Shown piece after piece: positions 9,679-19,184 of a stretch of 22,500 bases of DNA. The translations under genes and the position numbers were made by a program. The DNA comes from Chromera velia (lineage: Eukaryota > Sar > Chromeraceae): NCBI GenBank assembly GCA_018398765.1, contig JAHBMJ010004939.1, positions 5,679 through 28,178 on the forward strand, given 5' to 3'. The notes under the pieces are model-generated. The model saw only the letters and a program-made list of their open reading frames with translations, made no database searches and was not told the origin of the DNA. Within the stretch, counting starts at the first letter, position 1; every line of letters starts with the position of its first letter.

Positions 9679-12554
9679 ATGGGTTCGAGCAAATACAAAA
9701 ACGACAGAGGGACAAAGGAGCACTGGAGGGCAGCAGTCAAGTTGAGCAATCACTCACTTCAGGGTTCGCCATCATCGAATAATACAAGCCCAGCAATCCA
9801 GCGTATACAGACCCGTGCAGCTATCCTCAGTGCAGAAATCCAATTAGCACTTTTTCGTGCAACCACGCCTGTAAGTGCCCAACTCCAACTCCGGCAGGGG
9901 ACCTGCCCCGTCTATGTTGCACCTGTAGTTAGGAAGCCTTTTTAAAGCCCTCAATCATCATTTTTGAAGGCAAATATATAAAGTTCTAAACAAGCTAGAA
10001 TGTGTAAAAAACCTTTAAAAGTGTTAGAAAAGTCATGACCATACTATATATAGGCTTAATTTTACTATACAAAGTGTTTTTAATTTTTTTACCATCTGAG
10101 AGCCCCAAATAGGGTCCATTATCATATAGGTCACTGCCGGGATGCGAAGAAAAGAAAGGGCTTTACCGTTCCCCTTTGTGCATCTCAGGAAAGGAAACGT
10201 TTTTGGTTACTCTGAAAAGTGTGAAATAAACGTATTCTATCTCTTATTTGGTCTTAATCTCTTCTTTCAATTCTTTCTCTCCTTTTTTCTCTTGTGTTTC
10301 AGCACTAAAAATTATTTCGCTTTTGGCAGCCTTTTGCACCTCTGCCAGATGGCCTCAGATCGGAACCAGAAAGTCATTCAGATTATTTGAGTCAGATAAA
10401 AGAAAAATAATGCCGCGTACGTTTTTTCTTCAATTATAAACCGTTTATGGCACAGGCTAGACCTGTGTGGGCTGGCCAGGGAGGTCCTAGGGGAGGTTTG
10501 ATGTGTCTAGGCGTTTTCTTTGGAAGCTACACGTCGGATATTCGGCATTGGGGCGGGAGTTAGGCTCCGCACTATAAAAAGACATAAAAAAAATATCGGA
10601 GCCAATTTTTTTTTCTAGGTTTTTTTTTATAGATCTTCACAAACAGCTGTTGTTCAAGTGTTATCAAAATGTTGCAAAAATGTTGTCCACATGTTGCAAA
10701 AAGTATTAAAGAGTATTATATATAAAGAATAACACTTATTCAGGTGTTGCTAAGGTCTTGTTCAGATGTTACAAAGAATGTTGCACAGTGTTGCTTAAAA
10801 AACAACAGATGTTGTCCTGATATATAAAAAAATAAAAAAATATATCAGCACTGTTTATTTTTTTTTTCTTTTCTTTTTTTTTAGAGTGCAGAGCCTAGGG
10901 CGGGAGGCCAATCCTCCAGATAAATTTCCAAACATAAATCCTAATCCTAATCCTAACTAGAATTCTAATCCTAAAAAAATGTGTTTCTTTTAAAATCTTA
11001 TAATTATACAATTAAAATAATGATGATGATGATGATTCAGGGTTAAATCCTAGATTCAACGACGCCAAATCCCAAGCCACTAACAAGGCTTTGAGGACAA
11101 CCCAGAGCACACATTCATGGGGGGGGTGGGGGGGTGGGAGGAAGTTCAACCTTGCATACCAATCGAAACGACTCTACTCAACTTATCTAATCGACACAAT
11201 AAACCTTTTTCAGACAGTCAGCTAGCGCTTTAGAGCCGCTTCTAGGCAGGATCGTACACAACAGTAACACCATCTCCTTCATTTTCTTCTCACTATCTGA
11301 AGTACCTCTCCCTGTTACACCCGCAACACTTTGTGCGATTTTTATTTTTATGTCAATAAGCGCTCTCTGTTTTACAATTTTGTAGAGTTCTTTCAGCCTG
11401 CTCCGCTCTCTTTCAGAGTCTTTACATTCTATCAGAATATGAACCTCATCTTTGATCACACGTGAGGGGGATAAACATCTGTTACAAAGTCGTTCTGGTT
11501 GAATTCTATCGATATCCCCCCCCGTGAGAGCCCTAAAAAGTGTACGAAAGTTTACGGAGGACTGCAACAGACTCTTAGGGAGAGGTTCAACACTGCACTC
11601 ACTCTATCATTTTGTTTCTCGATCGCCATTTCCTTTCACTCAAAAGATGTATGACCAAACGCTGTCTGGTTGGGTTCTCATATTGGAAAGGAGAGAGATT
11701 TGCAAGGCGAAAGAAAATTTCGTCTCTGTCTCTAACGTTTCTATTGTCTTCTTTTAACCAATCGGATAGTCAGGCACCTTCTACGATCATTTTTGCCACC
11801 CTTTTCCTTCTATCTTTGCTTTTTCTTTTAAACTTGTCCCCCACTGAGCTTGGTAAAGGAGGCGACAAAAGGGAGCAGTCCAATGGTAAGTTTTGGCCTT
11901 GTCTCCCTTTTCGGTCGTTTCCTCTGCCACTGCAAGTCTGTTTCGATGTAGGGGGATTTTAATCCTGGTTGCATGGGGATGGAGCCACCCTCTATCTCCA
12001 TTTCCATTTCCACCCTATAGTTAGGCTTTGATCCATACAAATGCCCCAGTGGGGCCTGGGTTGAAGGATTACATGAATCTATGCAAGAAATACTAGGTTG
12101 GCCAGAGCCTATATGACTCACCGGCTTTAATCTTATACATCATCATCATCAATTGATTATTATTAATTGTTCTATAGGCCATCGTGCAATGCATGAGTCT
12201 AGGACAATGCTTTATTGCCCTTTTCAAATTGCCAGACCTGCATCATACAATGGGAAGGGGCTTCATTCTCACAACTCTAAACACCCTGCATCTAGAAGAT
12301 GCTTTCTCAATCGCTGATGTCGTTTCCCTTCTGTGGGAGGAGTGTGACGACTGCAACGGAGACTCTCAGGCAGTAGAGGCAAACAGAAAGACCAGTGGAG
12401 AGGGAGGACAGGAAATGTACTTGGGAAATGAAAAAAAGAACATTCAAAAGGTGAGACGGGAAGAGGGGTAGGTAACTATCATATTTATCGAATCGCAGGC
12501 TTTACGATGGAGGGCGCAGACAGATGTTTTACAAGAGTCGCAGGGCCGGTATGG
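9679..12554 (+). CDS. Tentative unknown gene, three exons, transposon-filled intron
   Basis: Proposed plus exons are 9679-9870, 12178-12450 and 12499-12554. Exon 1 starts at an ATG (MGSSKYKNDRGTKEHWRAAV...) and ends at a perfect donor CCT|GTAAGT. Exon 2 follows TTCTATAG and ends CAAAAG|GTGAGA. A 48-base intron ends TCGCAG, and exon 3 ends before GTGAGT. All joins are in phase. Without the 48-base intron the frame would stop at 12471. The product looks helical and soluble (for example ILTTLNTLHLEDAFSIADVV) and I recognise no family. The 2.3-kb first intron would contain the split repeat, the MITE and LINE relic B. Exon 3 overlaps the end of LINE relic A, so it may be exonised transposon or false. 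A possible terminal exon lies at 13885-13925. This rests on splice signals and open frame only. Confidence 0.35.
10410..10975 (+). repeat. Dispersed repeat family, copy 2, split by a MITE
   Basis: It matches copy 1 up to ATTCGGCATTGGGG at 10540-10553. It is then interrupted by a 338-base insertion and resumes with the CATAAATCCTAATCCTAATC tail at 10932-10951. It is therefore older than the MITE insertion. Confidence 0.78.
10560..10897. mobile_element. Non-autonomous MITE with terminal inverted repeats and 9-base target duplication
   Basis: The left end TAGGCTCCGCACTATA (10561-10576) and the reverse complement of the right end, TAGGCTCTGCACTCTA (10882-10897), match at 14 of 16 positions. The flanking bases GGGCGGGAG occur on both sides (10551-10559 and 10898-10906), an exact 9-base duplication. 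The interior is AT-rich, has no ORF, and repeats TGTTGC-like words (for example ATGTTGCAAAAATG). A 9-base duplication is typical of Mutator-like elements, but assignment to that superfamily is inference. Confidence 0.75.
11021..11037. repeat. (GAT)n run
   Basis: A short trinucleotide run GATGATGATGATGATT. It may mark the 3' end of LINE relic B, as LINEs often end in simple repeats, but this is unproven. A similar (CAT)n run sits at 12138-12150. Confidence 0.7.
11187..11620 (-). pseudogene. LINE (non-LTR retrotransposon) relic B, C-terminal zinc-knuckle end
   Basis: The minus frame 11567-11187 contains LFRALTGGDIDRIQPERLC, then C-x2-C ... DEVHILIEC, the CCHC-like motif found after the reverse transcriptase in many non-LTR elements, and ends in a stop. 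In-frame residues extend to about 11610, where a stop occurs. Fragments in other frames up to about 12121 may belong to the same element. The polymerase palm is absent. It is antisense to the tentative host gene. Confidence 0.75.
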
Positions 12555-13830
12555 GTGAGTGTCTGAGTGCCAGGGTGACCTTCATTCGTACCAACAATTC
12601 GCTTTGCGTGGCGTGTTTTAGAGGGGTGGAGTCTTTCGATAGCAACCACTTTCTCTCTCTTTTTTGGGCTTTGTCGAATTTGGCTTCAATTTCGGTTACA
12701 ATTGCATTCAGAGCCTCTCAATCTGCTCTTGTTTTTGTGCCACAGTGCATTCAGTCAGTCGGTACAGCAGATCGTCTGCTTTACCCCTGCATGCAGGGCA
12801 AACCGCGTCTTCCAGCCTTCTGTACGATGCATAGGGGCGACCACCGAGCAACATATACAGCAACTAGACACAGCAAGGCTGAAAAAGGGTCTAAGGACCA
12901 GATCGCAGCGCAAGGGAGGGAAACGAAACGGGAGGACGAAGGGAATGAGGGAAAAGTAGAGGAAAGGAAGAGGAGAGACGAACGTTGGGCAGTAGGATAA
13001 GACGTTTGGAACATATTCGGTCTGACGCCTCTGCCAAACTGCAAAACCACCCCCCGTGAAGCGGCCTTTTCTAGACAAGCATCAATCCATTCATCAACTT
13101 CCCGGTTGATCACTGCTCTTAAAAGAAGGAGACGGCCAACCTTTGTGGCTTTCTTTCTTCTTCTGATAGTTGGATTGACAGTTACAAATTCTTCCAAACC
13201 GGTTGACCCAATAAATTTTTGTGTGTGCATCATAGAAGAAGAACAATCACCATTCATTAAAGCCGACCAGACACCCGCGGGCATCTTGAGGTCAATATGT
13301 TTTAAGTTAGTCAAATACCCAGTAAGTCTCATCAACACGTGCACACGTGCAGGAAGTAGACCGACAGCACACAGAGTAGGTACACGGAAAGAGGAGAGAG
13401 ACAGATTCAAAGCCCAACGGACAAAGCGCAATTGAAGGGCATCTAATGCATCCATATCTGACTTACGGACAGGTAGACAGTCAAACGCGTATAGAGCAAC
13501 AGGCAACCAGAAAGCGCATAAACACAAAATTTTTGCTGCGGGGGGCAGGCGACCTAAAGAGAGTGCCACGCTCTTTGCATGACCCATCCGTCTACTCGCT
13601 ATGCTAAGCCTCTCTTCTATTACCTCCCTTAAGTCTCCCCTTTCGAACAAAAGAACACCCAGATACTTATACGACCCCACTCTCTCGACTTCTTTTCCCC
13701 CAAACATAAGCCTGCCTTCAATTGCAGGGTAATATATTTTTGCTTGTGTTTTTGACAAACGTTACTTAGCCAAGCCCTGGGTGGATTGATTAATTCATTG
13801 AGTGACATTGACTTCATGATTGATTAATTA
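12526..13830 (-). pseudogene. LINE relic A, 5'-truncated and frameshifted
   Basis: The minus frame 13758-12984 reads as the thumb and post-RT region of a non-LTR reverse transcriptase: SKTQAKIYYP, GGKEVERVGSYKYLGVLL, ERLSIASRRMG, and DALDALQLRFVRWAL. A preceding piece in another frame (13817-13760, ending AWLSNVCQK) shows one frameshift. Downstream the frame shifts again to RPYASYRRLEDAVCPACRGK then YRLTEC, the same zinc-knuckle motif as relic B. A further shift leads to AIVTEIEAKFDKAQKRERKW and a stop at 12528-12526. The YADD palm and any endonuclease are missing. Dead copy. Confidence 0.87.
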
Positions 13831-13884
13831 GTTCCGTATAATGTATTTTCTCGCAATGCTGATCGTATGTTACTCTCTCCCCAG

Positions 13885-13931
13885 AACTACGTAGCCAAGC
13901 GGCCCGAGAAACAAGTGAAAATTAGAATAAA
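13885..13931 (+). other. Possible terminal exon and AATAAA signal
   Basis: A good plus-strand acceptor (CTCTCTCCCCAG, ending at 13884) is followed by a short open stretch with a stop at 13923-13925. AATAAA follows immediately at 13926-13931. It could be the last exon of the tentative gene at 9679, with LINE relic A in the intron. Phase from 12499-12554 would instead stop at 13890-13892. Weak evidence. Confidence 0.25.
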
Positions 13932-13999
13932 TATCATAAGTATACTATATAGAAAAAGAAAGAAGTCGAAGGTCTGGTCCTAGGTCTTGTTTTATCTTG

Positions 14000-14005
14000 T
14001 TTATT
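14000..14005 (-). promoter_or_regulatory. Possible polyadenylation signal of the SAC gene
   Basis: AATAAA on the minus strand 10 bases after the SAC stop codon. The motif match only; the polyadenylation signal of this organism is unknown. Confidence 0.3.
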
Positions 14006-14015
14006 GATGGACTCC

Positions 14016-17000
14016 CTAGTGGACTCCTCGATTGAGCCAAGACTGATCGGAAAGCCGTCCCCTCCTCACCCAACAGTACAGCAAGAGCAGGAGCCCCATT
14101 TCAAAAAGGAACCAACTCGACCCCAGAGTCCACCCAATGGCAGTGACCAACCCAGTCGCAGCACGCCCACTTCGAAGGGACGCCACCACAGCCGCACAGA
14201 GCTCGAGCCCCGCGATCCACACGCCCTGGAGGGTCCACCTTCCTAGCTGTTCCACACCCTCAACTCCGACCTCCGTGACGTCTATGGAGACCTCGAAAAG
14301 GTACGCGAGCTCGGACACCTGAACGCATGCATTGAGCAACACAGAGGTGAAGAAACTATGAATCCAGTCCAACAGTCCACACGTCTCCCTTCTATCCTCC
14401 CATCATACAGTAGAAAGTAAAGAACCGTCTCAATGACTGCAGAAAACCAAATCGACAAATACCAAATCATCCCTCTTTCCTTTCGCTACCTGATGAGCGA
14501 AGCCAGGAGAGAACTCTTCAGTTGCTGTCGCGATGTCTGAGAGGGTCCGAACGAATATTCCCCTCCCGCCCTGCAGCAGCATCTTAGCCGAGGTCGCAAA
14601 GAACCCAGCCACCTCACCGCCCCATCTGTCCACCCTCAGCGCCCTGCGCACCCACCCGACAACCGGGGAGAGGAGAAAGGTCTCCAACGTCCTTGTCACG
14701 AAAGTCAAAAGCCAAACGGCTGCGCGGATGTTGAGACTGCGGTACACATACACACACACACACGCATGTTACCCACACATGCACACACCTAGGCACACTT
14801 ATCCACACTTCGACAGTTACACACCCTTACGCTTTGGCACATACACACTCCCACCCATTCACCCACTCCCAAGCACACACAGCCACACACACAGCCACAC
14901 ACACACACACCCACACACATACACACACACACATGCCTGCCCTCCGCAAACCAGCCAGCAGCCAGCCAGCGAGCCATTCTATCTGTCAGGTAACAATGAA
15001 GGCCAAAAGCAATAAAAGGCCTTGCCCGGCCCACCCCAATTACCAAAAGCACAAAAAAAAATCAATTCTCTCAAAACATGCAACACAACTCACGAAAGCC
15101 CCCAAGCCAACGTCCGCCTGCCGAGACCCCACGGGAGCGTCAGACAGAAAAGGAGCACCAAGAGAGGAAACTCCACAGCCACGACCTGCATGCAGCACAC
15201 ACAGGCATCTTTCTTTGTTGTTGCAATTAGATTAAAATAGCCCCCCCTTGGTGCAAAGACGAAGTGCCCTTCTGACCGAATGAGAGTGAGTACGGTCTTG
15301 CGTCATTTTTAGACGGGAAAAATGCATGCGCCATTGGTGAATCCTCCATCCATCCACCCATTGGCGAGATTCCGCGACACCTACAGAATGAAGGTCCTCA
15401 ATGGAATATTGAAAAAGCAAAAACTTGGTTCCATTTCTACGACGAAAATACACCATTTTCTATGTCTGTGATGAAAAAGGAAGAGAGCAACGAAGATGCG
15501 AAGGCAAAACATCACTTCAGCTTCGAGAATGTCATATGTCTTTTCCTTCCTTCCTGACCTGCAAGAGACCCTGTGCAATTCCGAACCTCAGCCCCAGCCC
15601 TGCTCTGGCCCAGAGTCCCATTTTCACTCGAAGGCTGAAAGGGACCTCCTGCACTGTCCCCTCAGTGAGGAGCCAATTTTGGTCACAGAGTACACCTGAG
15701 GAGGTCACGGACACCCAGTGTCTGCACAGCAGGCAGGGAAGGGCGTATGCTGGGTGTACTTATGGACGCGGACTTTTCGTACCCCGTCAACAAAACAAAC
15801 TTTTCTTGAATCACACCTGATCCAAGAACACAGCAGAGGTAGTCACGCCCATCCCCTCTCTGCCTGGAAAGAAAAGCTGGTTAGATCAACCAGGGCGGTT
15901 GCAGAGGAAGCAAGCATGAGACCAAAAACACATGACAGACAGAGAGACAGAATTCCGCCAACCACCTCCCCTGCTGAATTCCGTCCACTCACCTACCTGC
16001 ACAGGACGACAATGGCGTCCCTTAAGAGAGCCTCTGCTTTCTCTCTGGAGTCGATTTTCCCCCTTCTCATTATTCTGTCCTTGTCTCCTCCGTATAGAGC
16101 CCCACTTGACGAGGAGGCTTCTGAAAGAGACGACAAAGTCAACGCCTGACGCATATACAGAGAGTTGCGACGTTTCACAGTCCCCGTACCCACATACGAC
16201 ATCGCAACCGCGTCGCCACACTCCGTCCACAAAAGTCCAAAAATCTCATCATTGTCATTTGCCACCAATGTCAAAGGGCGTCTCCACAGTCTCCCTCTCA
16301 CCTGCCGACACGAGCGGCTCCAGACTTCCCACGGTGTCTCTTTCTCTCGACTGCCTCTTCCCTTCGAGCTGTGCTTCCACCGATCTTCAAAACTTACGGA
16401 TTGGCCCTCGTGCTCCCGATCTCTCTGCGTCTCCTGACAGTCCGAAAACTCCTCCAAGGAGTCCTCCTCCAACTCCTCAGACCCCCCTCCCCCCACTCCA
16501 CCTTCAGACTCCGAGGCTGCAGATTGGGGGGGCGCAGTCGAGAGGGCACTCGGGGGAAGGAAGGTGCGGGCAGCACAAGCGGAGGGGAGCGGGGTTGTTG
16601 GCGACGCGTCCTGCATCCATCCGTTGATCAGAATCTTCAGCAGGAGTAGGAAAGGAAAGCAGAGGACGATCGCGGCTGTCATTCAGAGAGGCAGAGAGAG
16701 GCACACACAGACACACCTACACACATGCGCGGGCGCGATCGCGCGGCCCCATGCAAGCACGCACACGCAAAAAAGGGATAGTCAGAGCGAGCGAGAGGGA
16801 AAGATGGGGAGCGGGAGATCAACTTAGGGACACAAGTATGCAGGCAGCAACACTGGTTTTGCCGTCCTTTTCTTTCCTCTGCATCAACATAGTGTATATT
16901 TGTTCGAACAAATCGTTCGCAGATTCTAAAAACCATTCAGAACACAAAGAAAGGCAAAACGTACAAAATCAAGAAGCGCCGAGATAAATTGATTTCTCAG

Positions 17001-17156
17001 AGGTCCGGACACGGCCAGGAGTTCCCCTATTTGAGCACGGGCCATCCGTCTTCCCACAGCTGTCTGTACAATCGCTGTACGGTCAACAGAGTCGACACAG
17101 TTCGTGCGAACCACCCCGGTCTGCTCACTCCGAACCTGCACGCATGTACACACACA

Positions 17157-17187
<31 letters not shown>

Positions 17188-19132
17188 GCGCGGGTCGACT
17201 TTCTTATGTCCTTCTTCCTACTGAGCGACGACCCATCTATTCACATCGCGAACATTAGCATAGTGGGTGATGCTGACACAGTCTCACTATTCCCGTCATG
17301 TGTTCTCTCCTAAGCGACTCCTCAGGTCACCAATGCAGCCTCTCAGCAAGAAGAGTGAGTGCCTCCACAGGGCACACATATAAACGGGTCGCCACCGTCA
17401 AAAGAAAAAAAAGAAGACTCAGAGAGGGACATCACTGACCTGCACAAAAGCCCAAACCGGGCCCCCCTCTGCCTGTCCAGGCGGACGCTTCTGTTTTCTC
17501 TGACTCATCCCTGCTTTCCGCTTTGTTCGCCTGGACCTCCCTGTGCGTCCTGTCCTTTCCTCTCCCACGTCTTGCTCCCTGTTTCTTTTCTTTCTCTCTG
17601 ACTTTTCTTCCTCCTCTTCCGCAGACCTGGGTGCTGATTCCTCTCTTCTTCTCGGAGACGTACAAGGAGACGGAGAGGATGATTCCCCCTTCTGCCGTCT
17701 CTCAATTTTCGTCCAACTTGCCTCACTTGCAACCTCAGCAACCCATTCACCCCCCCCTCCTCTATCAGAATAATTCCCCCCCTCTTCCCCCATGCCAAAC
17801 GACCCAACGCTAGGCGCCTCATCACTCGAACTCTGTTCCCCTTCGGACTCAGACCCAGAGTCGAAACCCCACCTTGCTACAGGGATGTGAACGTGAAGAA
17901 ACCCAAAAGCGTCCAACAAATCCCCCAAACCAGATCCAGAATATTCACCGGGGCGCCCTTCCTCACATGGAACTAAAAGGCCTCCTCCACCCCCCGCCCC
18001 CCCCTCAGTCCGACCAGATGCCGACAACCGACTCGCTCCAAGCCCGTAATCTCTCTCCCCCCCCTCAGTGCCCCCCCCATGAGAAAGCGCAAAGGTCTTC
18101 GACCTCTTCGCAAACAAAAGACGCAACCCCTCGGCCACACCCAAAGGCTTCTTTGTCATAGCGTTGAAGTCAAACCTGCAGACAGCACGTGTCGCACACA
18201 CTCACAACAAAAACTTCATCAGGAAAACAGACAAAAGGAATAAAACGTGGACGCAGCTGCGTGACAGCAAAATGCAAGAATTGATGAACGCAGCCTTATC
18301 TTTCTGGTATTTGACTGCACGCAGGTTTCAACAGTGGCACTGCAATGCCCATGAGGAGCAAAAGCGTCACTCTGTGGGCACAGCTGTTCGCGAAGAATCA
18401 TGAGAAAAACAAAAGCTTCCAGACCGACCAGAGGGAGTCCCGAGACCTCAGCAGTCCTGTCCCGAGAAGTCCCTCTCCCATCTCATCCTGTCTCATCTCA
18501 CTGAAATCGCTCTCTTCGTCCGACTCCCCGTCCCCGTCTTCTCCAGCTGCCCTGCCCCGTCGGCCTAAAGCAGCGGCAGTCGTGCGGGCAGCTCGTCGCC
18601 TCAGTTTTCTTCTCTCGAGCTGCCTCTGCTTGCGCTTGTCTGCGAAGAGCTTTTGCAAAACGCTCTCAACTGTCTTTCCAAGCTCCTGCATGCATGTTCG
18701 GTTCGTCCATCATGGCGAGAAACACAATGAAGAAGAAAGCACGTTTTGCTACCACATGATTACCTGCTTGTTGGAATCACGTTCTTCTGTACAACGCTGT
18801 CAACTGCCCTTCACGAAAACTCCAAAACGCTGTACGTAACACCTCCCTCCACCCTCTCTTTCCCTATCTATCTTCGACAGAACTATCCAAGAAGCCCCCC
18901 TTCCTTCTCACACGCAGAGAAAGGTACACGGACAGACAGATAAACAAACGAACAAGCAGGCAGATAAACAAACAAACAAACAGACAGATACTACCTGAAT
19001 GCCTGATGGACCCACTGACTCACCCCCTGCTCCCCCTTTTTGCTGATCAAGTTCAACAAAATAACGCCATGCTCAAAACCCCTGCAGTGAAACGCAAGCT
19101 CACACCCACATATACCTACTCAGAGAGAGAAC

Positions 19133-19184
<52 letters not shown>

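Larger units (their letters stand above)
9871..11019. other. AT-rich repeat-bearing stretch
   Basis: Beyond the split repeat and the MITE, I see nothing coding. The composition is strongly AT-rich from about 9950 to 11050, unlike the flanking gene DNA. It may be the intron of the tentative plus-strand gene. Confidence 0.5.

Noticed and set aside
14282-14470. Extra hydrophobic SAC exon (IETVLYFLLYDG...)
   Set aside because: Entry and exit phases do not fit exon 14736-14490; skipping it joins 14490 to 14318 in frame.
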